Shown: positions 38,230-50,795 of the stretch, piece after piece
Numbering within the stretch: position 1 is the first letter of the stretch
Layout of the letters: the number at the start of each line of letters is the position of its first letter
NCBI RefSeq assembly: GCF_020080835.1
Contig: NC_058160.1
Span: forward strand, 19,207,152 to 19,271,151
Reading direction: 5' to 3'
From: Cotesia glomerata
Lineage: Eukaryota; Arthropoda; Insecta; Hymenoptera; Braconidae
DNA: 64,000 bases
Notes under the pieces: generated by a model
Seen by the model: the letters and a program-made list of their open reading frames with translations, nothing else
Database searches by the model: none
Told to the model about the DNA's origin: nothing
Position numbers and translations under genes: made by a program

Positions 38230-39395
38230 AAAAATTAAATATCACACGAACGAATTGATCGATTTTGACGAGATCGAAGGCGTTCAACGCAGTTTTTTGA
38301 GCACTCATATTCATTTATTACATAAAAAAAAAGTTTGGAAAATCCAAAAGTGCACGCCTCATAATCTCATTTTTACAATGAAACTGATTAAAATAAAAGA
38401 TAAAAAGCAAAATAATAAAAAACAGAAAATTCTGCTATGGTTTAGTGGCGCCATAAGTCTAAGATGAGGAAAAAAATACCATAATAAAATGTATGGATAG
38501 ATATACAAAAAATCCACAGTCATATATTAGTTTTTTATAAATAATAATTTAACGACAGTGAATTGTACGCTCATATTAATTGAAAAAATCCATCGTATGT
38601 TACTTTAGATAATAAAAAAAAAATTATTCCGGTAAAATCATTTTTTCGACCAATTTCCCTGCCACATACACCCATCCATACACGGACGTCCAGAAAAGAT
38701 TATGTTTAATGTTAATGTTATTATTTACTATGTTAAACAAAAAAATTGTTATTGAAAAATATTTTATGTGCCTGACAAATTATTTGACTTGATATAAGTG
38801 TACTCATATTAACTTGTAAGTGCGATATAAATAACAAAAATCAATTTCAGTTTCGAGAAAATTGCTTTTTTTGAAATGTCGAGAGTAGAGTACAACCTCT
38901 ACGCTTCGCTTATGAGGCGTGAAAAATTCGAGAAGAAATTTCAAAGTTACGTAAAAAAAATACATTTTTTGAAAATTTTCGTTAACTGTTTCTCTTCAAC
39001 GCATACTGGTTTTGATGCAGTTTGTAGAAATTGACGTCGTTTTTTAAGTTTAAGAACTGATTAGATTTTGGAATTGATCGTTACATCTGTTTAAAAGTAA
39101 TTCCAAAAAAACGTTTTTTCAAAATTTTAATTTATGTACTTAAATGTGAAATCCTATGTACTTAACACACTATTTCATAACAGAGTCGAACTATCCAATG
39201 TTTGTAAATTATTTAATTTCATAGCGGGAAGTCAAAAATTTTTAACTTCCCGCTTAAAAACTTGAAAATTTTCAAAAATCGGAAAGTTATTGGTTTACTC
39301 CGTTTTGCAAAAATCGAATTCTCATCAGATCTCGACGTTTTGAGGTCCTAGAAAGCTTCCCTGACTACTCTCGCGAGGGTGTCACTATATCTGTA

Positions 39396-39403
39396 TGTGT
39401 GTG

Positions 39404-39418
<15 letters not shown>
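39396..39418. repeat. (GT)n microsatellite, 3' flank of R1-clade element
   Basis: A GT run that meets the element's poly-A tail (T-run 39419-39436 on the plus strand). The matching run on the other side is 44279-44313. Confidence 0.95.
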
Positions 39419-39434
<16 letters not shown>

Positions 39435-39681
39435 TTCATAGAGGAGGTAAAATACATTTACGTATGCCAGAACTTGGTGTTGGTGCCAGGACTAGGTGTT
39501 GGTGCCTGGTTATGTCGGACTCAGAAATTAATATTTATTTTGCAACAATACTGACTAAACATCCTCCTCTCTCCTTTCCCCATAGATGTTACAGGGAAGA
39601 CTGGATCGGGACCGCGTTAGCATTACTTCGATCCAATCCATGTTGTGTCTCACGACACCTACTTCTTGTTACTACTGGTTT

Positions 39682-42668
39682 CTAATCCCTTTCTGCGATT
39701 TTTCCGTTTAAAAGGCGGTGCGCGTAGGCTGCGACAGCTGACCAGTTTTCTTCTTTTGTGATCATGCAGGTTACCAAGCTCTCAGGGGAGAGCGTTGTGC
39801 CTATTGTTTCTTCGGTGCTGATTCTGTCGTCTTTCCACCGATCACACTCGAAAAACGTGTGCTCGGCGTTGTCAATTTTGTCTGGACAGTATTTGCACGT
39901 TGGTGTGCTGTGCAAACCCATCTTGAAAAGATAGGCATTGAACTGCCCATGTCCCGTCAATAGCTGGGTCAGGAAGAAGTCCGTATCCCCGTGCTTTCGA
40001 AAAAGCCAGACGATGTTTAGGATCAGGCGCGCTGTCCATTTGCCCGTCTCTCCCGATATCCATCGGTCCTGCCACTCTTGCTGCGTTTCCGCCTTTATCC
40101 TCGTTTTTGCGTCCTTCATGTTTTCGTCATTATCTTTAGCCTCATAGAGTTTCTCTCTCGAACGCTAATAGGTCGATGGACGTGGCTCCCGTAATGACCA
40201 ATACAGCCGCTTCGGAAACTGTACGGTAGGCGTAGGCAACCCTGAGAGCGCCTCGCCACTGTACTGCTGCTATCTTTCGCCGGTAGGTCTTCTGCTTTAA
40301 TATGTCTGCCCATATCTCAGCTCCATTAAACAGTACCGAGTGGACTGCTTCTAGAAGAACTCTTCTCTTTTTTGTTCTTGGTCCCATGGTGTTGGTCATA
40401 ATTCTTGCTAGGCTAGACACCGTCTTGCTGACTTTCTGGCATGCATTATCGAGGTGTTCGCGAAAAGATAGTTTCTCGTCTATCATTACGCCCAGATAGC
40501 GCAGGGCCCCTGTTGACGTTAGTGTTGTTCCTCCCATGTCCACAGCGAATGGTTTTGGGAACCATTTTTGACGAGTCAGAACGACCATCTCGGTTTTGTG
40601 CTTGGCAAGTTTCAGGTGGTGTTTATCGAGCCAAGTCTCGACGGCATCAATGGTTTCCCGAACTAGTAGTTCGGCCTCCTCTACACTGTCTACTATTATC
40701 GTGGCCGCGACGTCGTCTGCAAATCCCGTTAGCTCTACTTGCTTTGTTAACAGAATCTTAAGAAGCTCGTCATAGTCGGCGTTCTATAAATCGGGCCCCA
40801 TTATTGAGCCTTTCGGCACGCCAGCCGTTATGGCGTATTCTTGTGGTCCTTCTGTAGTTTCCGCTATTAGCTTTCTTTCTTCAAGGTAGTTGTCGATTAG
40901 TGCCAAATTCTCTGGCTTTGCGTCAAATTTGTGTTCCAGAGCGTCTATGATATCTCCCCAATTCGCGCTGTTAAATGCGTTTTTGACATCTAGCGTGAGG
41001 AGAATGCATACTTTACGAGCTTTGAGGCTACCAGTCCATGCTTCTCTCGCTGTCCCTACGACTGTCTGGATCGCGCCGACTGTTGAACGTCCTTTCCGGA
41101 AGCCATGTTGGTTTGCGGCAAAGCCTCCAGCACGATCGATGTCGTTTCGTAGTCTTCCCTGTATAAGCTTTTCGAGCAATTTCCCAGCAATGTCCAGCAT
41201 GCAAAGTGGTCTGAACGACGAGGGTGTTACAGGGCCACCTTTGCCTTTATATAGCAGAACCAATCTCTGCCGCTTCCAGACCGCGGGAAACGTTCCAGTT
41301 GCCAAGCATGCGTTGTAGGTGTTCAGGAGTATGTCTGGATATTCCAGGGCTACAGTCTTGATCACCGATGCTGGGATGCCATCAGGGCCGGGTGCCTTTC
41401 CTGTTTTGAGTGACTTGGCCGCGTCTTGTAGTTCCTTAGCTGTGAAGGGTGTTACTTCGCTGTTTTTAGTGTAGTATTTCTTCTCCCGCGGCGGCTGTTT
41501 GGGGGAAAGCTCCGCTAAAATGCTGTCCATTAAGGCTGGAGACTTCGGCGCCTCTGGTGGAGCCTTTCCAAGTCGTTTGGTGACAATTTGGTAGGCTTTA
41601 CCCCAGATATCTTTATCAAAGTCGTTACAGATCTCTTGCCAAAATTTCGCTTTGCTTGCTTTGATTGCCCGGCTTAGGTTCTTTTTGGCCTGCTTATACT
41701 CGATCAAATGTAGATCTTGATTGGGGGAGCGTTTCGCAGCTCTCGTTGCTAGCCGACGTAGTCTGTGGCATTTTTTCCGGAGTTCTGCTATGTCTGTTGA
41801 CCACCAGAACACCGGCTTAGGGAAACTCTGATTTTTCAGCTGCGGCATAGAGGCGTCACATGTGGCAACAATTTCCTTCATCGTATTTAGCACTGTCTTT
41901 TCCGTCTCGCTGCAGGTATCCGGAGTCGGGTTGTTCTGAAAGATAGACCAGCTTCGTGCAAGTGAAGCTTGCAATGCTTCTGGATCAAGCCCTCTTGGCA
42001 TTCCACTTCCGCTTAGAAAGGTCGTGTTGTGAAACCGAAGCAGATGTCAATCCAACGTTGAATGTCACGAACTGGTGATCACTGCCGCTGTATTCTTCGG
42101 ATACAGTCCAGTCTTCGATCATGTTGGCAGTCCTTGAAGTCGCCAACGAGATGTCGAGGATGGATTCTTGGTACCCTGGTCTTCTAAAGGTCGTGGTGCT
42201 CCCGGTGTTCAGCACTATAAGGTCAAGTCTAGCCGCGACGTCAGCGACCTCGTTACCTCTGGTGTCGGAGAAAGCAGCGTCCCACTCAGCCGATTTAGCG
42301 TTGAAGTCTCCGGCTACGATAACTTCGCCGTCGAATTTAGTGACCGCATTTTCTATATTTGCCAGTTTCTGTCGGAACACACTAATCCCTTCGTTAGGTG
42401 AGAGATAGACGCTCATGAAGTAGGTTGTGGGGGTTTGAATCCAGACAAAACCTGCTCCACTTCCGCTGTTGTTGACGGTAACGTTCTTTGTGTTCACAAT
42501 CCAAATTGCTGCCGTGCCAGTTTCGTCTGCGAACCATGTTTTACCTTCGATGTTTAGATATTGCTCACAGATAAAGCAGACGTCGATTTTATCTTCAAAG
42601 ACACGCTGGCACAGCAGGTTTTGCGCCAAGGCGCACCTATTCAGGTTGCCTTGTAGTATGCGTGTCAT
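39682..42668 (-). pseudogene. ORF2: endonuclease / reverse transcriptase, disrupted
   Basis: Starts MTRILQGNLNRCALAQ. The APE-type endonuclease shows VAGDFNAKSAEW and SGSDHQF. The reverse transcriptase shows APGPDGIP, QHGFRKGRSTVGAI, AGVPKGSIMGPDL and the catalytic FADD. The C-terminal CCHC finger is CKYCPDKIDNAEHTFFEC. Three lesions: a frameshift near 41988 between endonuclease and reverse transcriptase; an in-frame TAG at 40784-40786, 16 codons or so before FADD; and a frameshift near 40155 before the C-terminal domain. Otherwise about 990 codons are legible. Element ORF2 normally nicks the target and reverse-transcribes the RNA in place. Confidence 0.92.
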
Positions 42669-44101
42669 TTCTGCCCTCTCGTGGCTTCTACAAGTGCTGT
42701 GCGGAATGCCTTGCAAGCTCCAGTGCCAGAAATATGGCATAGATCATCCTGGGCATTTTTGTCCGGAGCACAAAGGAAACATTTTGGCTTCTCCGTGCAG
42801 TTTACGGCCTCGAGGTTCTCTCCGCCACATTTGTAGCAGCACTTGCTTCTGTCTGGTCCCGCACACTGACGTGTTTGGTGTCCAAAATCAAGACATTTAA
42901 AACAGCGTGTTACTTTTGCAACTGGGCGTATATGACAGTTCACCCAACCGATCATTATACGGGCCTTGTCAAGGGCCTTAATCGCACTGGCCTCGTCTAC
43001 TTCGCAGAAGGCTGCCCGATTGCCTCGTGGTATGGGTTTTGTCAAATTTACCCGTTTGATCTCCAGGCTGTCAGTGAATTCACGTTTAAGTGCTTCACGG
43101 ACTTCGCTCTCGATAGAGATTTCATCCAAATCTAGGATCTCGATCGTTATTGTTGGTGTTAGCGTCTTGACTGTGCCGAAGTTTGCAGTGGCTGCCTTTA
43201 CTGCATCGGTGAAAGCCTTGCTGTCTTCGGTCTTTCGAGCCATTTCAAGGAAAACGCCTCCGTGTTTCGTCTTTTTAATAGACTTTATGTCTACGCCCGT
43301 CTCGACAGGGCTTACCTTGATTTCCCTGAGGAGATCGGCGTATGTTCGCCCTTCAGCTGGTTGGACAAGCACAGCTTTAGTTCTTGTCTTCTTCCTCCTC
43401 GGTTTCTTGGAGCCACCGTTGTTTGGCTGGTTTTGGGCTGTAGCAGATTGAGCCGCTGGCTCCTGTTCTTTCTTTTTCTTGTTTTGCCGAGTCACTTTGG
43501 TCCGGGTATCATCCCGGGCTGTCTTTTTCTGTGCTGGCTTGTCAATTTCTGCGGAAGGACTGGGCGTGGACAGCGGCCTCTTCTTGTTGTTGCCCTCTCC
43601 TTGCTGTGATAATTTCTTAGGAGTGACCAGAGGTGGCTGTGATTTTTTGCTTAGACTCGGAGATGTTTGGGTCGTTGAGGCCGACATGCCTGGTGATTTG
43701 TTGGCTAACCTATATGCTGTAGTGATAGATGTAACCAATTTTCTAATCTCATGATGGAGATTCTTTTTGTCTTTTATAAACTCGGCTAACTCTTCGATCT
43801 TGATGCCGAGCCTCTCCATTGGTGACTGTTGGCCTGTAACGGTCGGTACAGAGTTGATTCTTCCTCGGTAGGTTTGATTAGTGACAGGAGCAAAAGGTCC
43901 TCCACTTTTTGGAGGAATGTTGCTCAGCTGTCCGTTCTCTGCCATCTGGGCTGATTTCGTACTCCCTGTAACCTTGCTAGCATTGCTAGACAGCAGAGCT
44001 ATGGGGTCTACTCCGCTGTTCAAACGGTCGCTTAATAACGACGAGTTTAGGCCCGTTTGCACGCCTTCTCTCACCGGCACTGAGGTATCCCCCCTCTGCA
44101 C
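42665..44101 (-). CDS. ORF1: Gag-like RNA-binding protein of the R1-clade element
   Basis: 478 aa, open throughout. The N-terminal half is Ser/Pro/Lys-rich with basic stretches (KKKEQEP, KKPRRKKTRTK). The C-terminal third has a fold region (VFLEMARKTEDSKAF) followed by three zinc knuckles: CFKCLDFGHQTRQC (intact CX2CX4HX4C), CYKCGGENLEAVNC (His replaced by Leu) and a third starting CFLC. Knuckle proteins of this clade coat the element RNA. The stop overlaps the ORF2 start as ATGA, suggesting termination-reinitiation. The plus-strand ORFs in this stretch are shadows. Confidence 0.9.
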   Translation of the reverse strand: MQRGDTSVPVREGVQTGLNSSLLSDRLNSGVDPIALLSSNASKVTGSTKSAQMAENGQLSNIPPKSGGPFAPVTNQTYRGRINSVPTVTGQQSPMERLGIKIEELAEFIKDKKNLHHEIRKLVTSITTAYRLANKSPGMSASTTQTSPSLSKKSQPPLVTPKKLSQQGEGNNKKRPLSTPSPSAEIDKPAQKKTARDDTRTKVTRQNKKKKEQEPAAQSATAQNQPNNGGSKKPRRKKTRTKAVLVQPAEGRTYADLLREIKVSPVETGVDIKSIKKTKHGGVFLEMARKTEDSKAFTDAVKAATANFGTVKTLTPTITIEILDLDEISIESEVREALKREFTDSLEIKRVNLTKPIPRGNRAAFCEVDEASAIKALDKARIMIGWVNCHIRPVAKVTRCFKCLDFGHQTRQCAGPDRSKCCYKCGGENLEAVNCTEKPKCFLCAPDKNAQDDLCHISGTGACKAFRTALVEATRGQK

Positions 44102-44276
44102 CGTAGACGATTTTGAAATTGATCTGTCATTTTCATACCATCTTTTGCTAGGTTTTGGTCCACCCGAGTATTCTATTTCCTTGGTACCCGACGCATCTGA
44201 CGTGCAGATATGCCGGGCATTCCCCTATCCACCACCTGGGGAGGCGCCCGATGCGGGACCCAGCAAGCCCGACACG

Positions 44277-44278
<2 letters not shown>

Positions 44279-44313
<35 letters not shown>
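44279..44313. repeat. (GT)n microsatellite, 5' flank of R1-clade element
   Basis: About 17 GT repeats immediately beyond the element's 5' end. Beyond them the right arm of the large inverted repeat continues with GCAAGTATGTAAACC. Confidence 0.95.
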
Positions 44314-44314
<1 letters not shown>

Positions 44315-45080
44315 AAGTATGTAAACCTCCTATAACTTTTGAATGGCTGACCGATTGGAACCAAACTTTGGCGTTCCAAAGAGTTTCATCAAACTCAGAT
44401 TTCCTAAAAATTTGAAGTGATTCGGACCGGTAGATTTCAAAAAAACTAAAAAAAACTACGAAAAAAAATTTTTTGAAGTGTGATTTTTCTGGAATAACTT
44501 TTAAACGGCTTTACCGATCTTTTCCAAAAACTAATCAGCTATGGACATCAAAAAACCACGTCGATTGCCGCCAAGCTGGTTCAAAATTGGTTGATCCGTT
44601 CGTGAGTTATCGTGAACGGAAGAAAACCGAAAAAAGTGTTTTTTCGGAATTACTTCGAAATTCCTAGTTCGATCAATTCAAACTTAAAGATTCTTCATTA
44701 GGCTTAAAAAACTGTTTTGAATGCCACGAACGGCGTGAAAATCGGTTGATTTATTCAAAAGTTATTGCGGTTTGAAAATTTAAATAATAGTGTTCTATGA
44801 AACCTCCATCAGACTTTTGAGGTCGAAGAGCTCAAAAGCACAAAAAAAAACTATCTCTTTGAGCTATGAGAGCTCAAAATAACACAGAAATTGTATTTTT
44901 GAGCTCGCAGAGCTCAAAAACGTCATAAGTGCAATTTTAAGCGCCTAGGTATGGAATTTATTTTATTTTATTGAAAAAAACAAACCCAACAGCTTGCGCC
45001 ATTAACAGGGTTAATAGAATTAGCGGAAAGTTGCAGGGATGGCCTTCAGGGTCAACCGTTTTCCTAATTTTTTTTTTTTA

Positions 45081-46770
45081 ATAGTTATGTTAACGCAGAC
45101 TCGGCATAACTTCTTACCGTGAAACTACTTTTTGTGGAATTTAAAAAACTTGATGGTACCTTCTTATCGATTAACAACTGACTGATTTAATAATCAGCAT
45201 GAATATATTAAAAAAAAATGATTAAGTTGGTATAAAAATCATTGTTATATTTAGAAGGCAATAAATAAAAATTGTATAAACTTTACACGTCGCTATTGCA
45301 TAGGATTATTTATTTTGTTTACTATTTGTGATATATATTTATTTAGTTACAAAATTATTGTTACAAAGCGTTTGGTTTTTTCATCAATTAACGGATCAAT
45401 CTATCTATCCCTTCTGAAATAATTTAGCTAATCGACCTAAGGATTTTTTTTCTTCGTCTGTACGGATAACACTTAATGAATCACATTATGTATATATAAC
45501 ATTATTAATCATTTAATTTATGGATTCATGCTTCCTTACGTACAATATTTTTTATTCTAAAAATAATTGATTTTTTAGATTCAGCTTCATTTCCACTTGT
45601 ATACCTATGTCGCTAATTATTATTATTGAATAAAGGGACGGGGACGGTGTTTGTTTAGACGACACCGTCTCTTGAAAAATTTTTATATATTTATAAGTTA
45701 ATTATTTCAATCATATACATAATGAAAATTGTTTGCTTTTGTTACAACGAATTCAAAATAAATTTTCAAAATATTTATTTTTATCATACTTGCTCAGAAA
45801 GTTCAATTTTCGAGTATTGAGTGGTACCATCCAAGTCATCGATTTTTAAAGATCGTGTATATTTAAATTAAAAAATTTATTTTTCCACCATAGGCCGTGA
45901 AACACCTCTTTACCTGAAATTAGTTTTTTTTTTTATATATATTTATTTATTTGTTTATTTATTTAAGTAGACCAAAGTGAGACGGTGAAGAATAAAAATT
46001 TTCAGATTTATCGACCGAACATTTGCACTACTTTTGATTTAGGCATTTGCAGTTCATTATAATGTAATACAAATTTAATTTTATTAAATGCAATTCTTGT
46101 TCAATAACTGTTGTTTGAAAAATAATTTTAAATTAATTTGATTTTCCTGTCTATAAATTGAATTTTCGGAGCAATTGTGACAAAAAATATTGTATGTAAC
46201 TGGGCTGCAAAGTAAAAATTTAGAAATTCAATCTCGATTTTATGACACGATTAAAATTTTCAATATTTTTTTTTATGATAACTCATGCAGTTTAACAAAA
46301 TTGTCTTCGACTCTAGCCAATTCTATAAATTCTAACTTATACTACATTTCTTAAATTTGTATAACACAAATTTAAGCTTTCACTAAATCTCTAAGATTGT
46401 AAATATATCGCTACTCAACAGCCAAGTTACATAAAAATCTATTTAGTTATTGTTAATAAAATAGATTAAATTATATTTGGAAGAAGTCACTTGCAACCGC
46501 AGTCGTTATTGTCAGTTGTCATGGACGAGTCACCAAATTCATAAATTTAATTCGTGACGTGTCATTTAGTTACAAAATAATATTTTCCATTCCAATAATG
46601 AATTGCCATATGTTAAAAATAGTACTGCTATATATAGAATATATTGAGTTTTATTTTATTTTTCGAACTTTTTCGTTTAATTTTTTTGCTTTCCACGAAA
46701 TTAAAAAAAATTCGTTGATAATTTTTTTCAATGAAACACATTGATGATTTAGTCTTTAATAACAATAATA
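45081..46770. other. Gene-poor AT-rich DNA
   Basis: No gene recognised. A small hairpin (GACGGTGTT/GACACCGTC) lies at about 45636-45670. Otherwise nothing supportable. Confidence 0.5.
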
Positions 46771-47003
<233 letters not shown>

Positions 47004-47006
<3 letters not shown>

Positions 47007-48959
47007 AAATTAATAATTTTAACGATCATTATTTCGACAATTAAACATTAATAATTGAGGCTTGCAATTTAATAATATCTCAAGAAAAAATCATTTATGT
47101 CTATAAAAACTAACATAGATCTAATAAGCCATTTTTTAGATTTTCATAAATCTTAAAAATGTTAAGCTATATAGATCTACGTATGTTTAATTACTAAGAT
47201 ATAAAAAATTTTTTCTCAGGATCACATGGTTAAAAGTAATTGTACTGTTGTAGATTAAGTGACATAATAATCAATTTTAAAAAATCGAGAAAAAAAAGAA
47301 AATTATCATTATTTTTTAGTCTATTTCTTCATTCGTTTGAAAGCTAAAACTAGGTGTTGTTTATATTGCACTGAAATCGACTAGCATGAAATATCGCTTA
47401 AATATATTAATTTTTATTGCGGTTGTCACAAACTGAAATTTTAAGCTTCTTCAATTATTTACGTTCACAATAACAATAAATATCAGTATTCTGAACTATT
47501 ATATATAACGGAAAGTAAATAAAATAATCAACTTACATTATTTTAAATTTCAATTTTAATAATTATTTGTTTAATTAGTTTAATGCGAATGAACAAATTA
47601 CTAAATTTCATGTAAAAACCTGCCAACAAAATCAAAATTTTTATAACGATGTGCTTTTTTACAATAAGTAGATTGAAATTTATTTATTTATTACATTTAT
47701 TTTATATACTACGGTTGTTTTCAGTTATTAAAAATTTTAAGTTTAATTTTTTATAATGGTATATCAAAATGTAAACCTCATGTATTAATCAAAAGCAAAA
47801 CAAATATTAAAAACAAAGTGCGATAGATAATAAATAAGTAATAATTTATTGATAATCAATTATGTATATGGGTCATTCAATGTCGAATCGACCGATGGCT
47901 GAACTCGAATCCTTTTGAGTTGAATAAAATTTATTTATTTGTCGGAAGTTTATTTTTTCAGTTATATAAAAAAAAAATTATGTAAATTTAGTAATGATTT
48001 TTTAACGATAAATTTTAGCAATAAAGTAAATTGGGTTTTTAAATAAACTTAAATTTTGAGAAATAAAATTTTTGAAAACTAAAATTTGAAATTTTTTACA
48101 AAAAAAAAAAAAAAAAAAAAAAATTAATTTAAACTCAAAAATTTTGTAAACAGTTTTTTTGGTAAACAATTTTTTATAGCCCAACATTCCCTCTGTAACA
48201 AACTAAAAAATTAGTATATTATTATGATAGTTGTCAAAATATTAAGAAAATGAACTTGAAAATTTTTAATTTTGCATAACTTAAGAAAAAAATGTCTCAA
48301 TAAAAAGGGAACGAGTCCAATTATTGGTTAATTCAACATGGACAGACTTATTTTTAAATATTTATATATATGCAATTTATTTCATACAATAATCCAATGG
48401 AATTACTATTACCGTAAATTTTGAGTTTAAGTATAAATATTAATGAAAAATTAATATTTTTATGTATTTCCTTATTCAATAGTTCAATTTCAGATCGTAA
48501 ATAGTAGTAGATAAATAGTCAATTATATGCCTGAACTTCACGTTACATTATTTCGCAAAATGAATAAATGATACATTTTCAGACATCATCAACTTCTTCG
48601 TTAGTTTAGCCCACAATAAATACAGGCATAACATTTACTATTATTATCGATAGTTATTAATTTCAGTTATAATGACTTCGTTATACATTTTTTCCAAAAT
48701 TGAATTTTTGAATCATGAATTGCATAAAATTCATACGCAACACGTCGGAAAAAGTTGCATTTCTAGTATTGTTATTTTGTTTTTCAAAATTTACCTCTAG
48801 CTGTGTAATAACAGAATAGGAAGAAATTTTCATCACCCTTGCTGAGCTTAGACGCTAATTTCTCCCTTCTTGCTCTCGTGTAACTCGACGCAGCCTATCG
48901 GTTTGTTCTAAAATTCAACCGTACTATAATTTGCCATTATTCCGACTTGTAGCATAAAT
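47004..48959. other. Gene-poor AT-rich DNA
   Basis: Contains an A-run at 48101-48122. No ORF, RNA or inverted repeat worth annotation was seen. Confidence 0.5.
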
Positions 48960-48967
48960 ATAGCTAT

Positions 48968-49312
48968 TAGTGTTGTGACAATCAGGTATTAATATTTGAA
49001 TTTGTACAATCGAATACTAATCATTCAACGTCATTGATTAATCGTCCACCAATAATTAATCAACCGAAAAATTAATGAATCGTAATGAAAAAAAAAAAAT
49101 TACTTTTATTTATATCAACTTTTTTAGTTTACAGTAAATTATTGATGATGACAATTGATTTTTAATTATAAACTAAAAATAAAATATTTTAGTAGTTAAA
49201 TACACATTTGGAAAAAATGAAATTGATTTATTTTTTATTAGTAGAAACTTTTTAATTAATTAAATAACATAGATTGTTAGATTATAATTAATTTCGATGC
49301 TACACAACACTA
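48968..49312. mobile_element. hAT-type MITE with 8-bp target duplication
   Basis: 345 bp with inverted ends TAGTGTTGTG. ATAGCTAT is duplicated exactly on both sides (48960-48967 and 49313-49320). The interior is AT-rich with no ORF. Confidence 0.88.
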
Positions 49313-49320
49313 ATAGCTAT

Positions 49321-50795
49321 TATCAACTAGCAACGCAAATAACTATAAATTACGTTGGCTCAAAATATTGACTAACTACAGAATATGAGATCACGCTTAT
49401 CAGTAAGTCAGACAAACTGATGATTTTTGGTTATTTTGATATAATTTCACGTCAAATTTACATTATATCTTTACAACACTACTTTGTTTAATTAGTTTAA
49501 TAATATTATTTATTGTTGTCAACCACCCTGAATTTTTCAATAAAATATTCACCGAACAAAGTATTTTACAATGGGCATTTGGAAATTGCAGTTTGATTTT
49601 ATATTTAAGATCTCAAGTAAAACTAATCCCAGCAAATTTAACAAAATAAAAGAATCACGCAATATTGAAATAATATAACTTTTGTCTGATTTACAGTAAT
49701 TGAACGGATTCTCATATAAAATAAAATTTCACAAATTCTACATGAATACGAAATTAATTTGACGATGTAGATATTATTTGAAGCTATATTTCAGTTAACA
49801 ATTATCTGATACTACTTCATTTTACCAAATGATTTGTATCGATATAAAATTGTAATTTAAGTATGGCCGGTAGTATTTTAATTTTTTTTTTTAACATATC
49901 TATTATATCTTTTACATAAATTTATGGTTACGCTTAATTAGGTATGATTAGTATGAATTATAGTTATTATATTATTGATTCAAAATTAATACGGGCTCAT
50001 TATCATCAATTATCATGAATCATGACTTTTATTACAACTTAAAAATCAATCTTTAATTCGTATTTTTACCCGTTCAATTTTTTGAGTATATTTGTTTCTT
50101 TTCTTTCTTTTTTTTTTTTTTTATAATTAATTTTATAATTTATATTGCAAACTTCGCCTAACTAAGTTTAAAGGGCTCGATGAAATTTTAATGTTTCCTT
50201 TATCAAAAAACATTTTCTCATTAATTTTATTTGTGAAGCATAGTAACTTACTTTATCTTACAATATCATATTAAAGTACGACGACTATGATAAAACTATC
50301 AAAAACGTGCGCATATGTTACGATAGAAACATATGGTTTATAATACCAATAATAGAGAATAACAATTAATTAATTAAGTATTTTTAGACTCATAAATTAA
50401 AATTTATGGTGCATAAACAATACAGATCGAAACGTTCTCAGTATTTATTTACTTTCACATTAGTTATCTTTGGTGTGTACTTAAACAATTAAATTAAAAA
50501 TTTACAATTAGTTTATGAGTTTATTTTATATCAGATGGTTCCGTTATTTAAATAAATAGCTTTTTACTTAATTACCAAAACCATTTTTTTATCGCACATT
50601 TATTTATGTAATATACGATTCTTTTCAGTAAGTCACAGGATATGTTTATTGAGAAAATATACCTTAAATACTACGTAGTATTGTAGAGCCTCCTCATAAT
50701 TTTTTGAATTAATCCGTAACATTTTATAAATATCAGTTTATGATTGCACATTAGTCCCAATAAAATTTCAACTGGAATTTTATATATATTTATAT
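49321..50795. other. Gene-poor AT-rich DNA
   Basis: No coding similarity or repeat structure was recognised. Confidence 0.45.

Larger units (their letters stand above)
39419..44278 (-). mobile_element. R1-clade (Mino/Waldo-like) non-LTR retrotransposon
   Basis: About 4.86 kb on the minus strand: 5' UTR (44278-44102), ORF1 (44101-42665), ORF2 (42668-39682), a 3' UTR of about 240 bp and an A-tail of about 18 nt. ORF1 and ORF2 overlap as ATGA. Both edges fall exactly in a (GT)n run, that is (AC)n in the element's orientation. Known R1-clade families Mino and Waldo insert in AC-type simple repeats, so the target supports the call. The copy is nearly full length, but ORF2 carries three lesions. 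Confidence 0.92.
34033..45080. mobile_element. Large inverted-repeat region with nested transposons
   Basis: The left arm (34033-36060, split by a nested element) and the right arm (44314-45080) are inverted copies. Shared landmarks in order are TTAGGAAAACG.TTGACCCT, CTTCCCGCTAATTCTAT (CTTTCCGCTAATTCTAT in the right arm), repeated GAGCTCnnnGAGCTC pairs, CCGCAATAACTTTTGAAT, ACTTTTTTCGGTTTTCTTCC and GATAACTCACGAACG. Related but shorter stretches occur at 38230-38300 and 38990-39130. The interior carries two further elements and an R1-clade retrotransposon. No integrase or transposase belonging to the outer repeat was recognised. Confidence 0.7.

Noticed and set aside
42121..43754. Several plus-strand ORFs of 80-160 aa
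   Set aside because: Antisense shadows of ORF1 and the ORF2 endonuclease of the R1-clade element.
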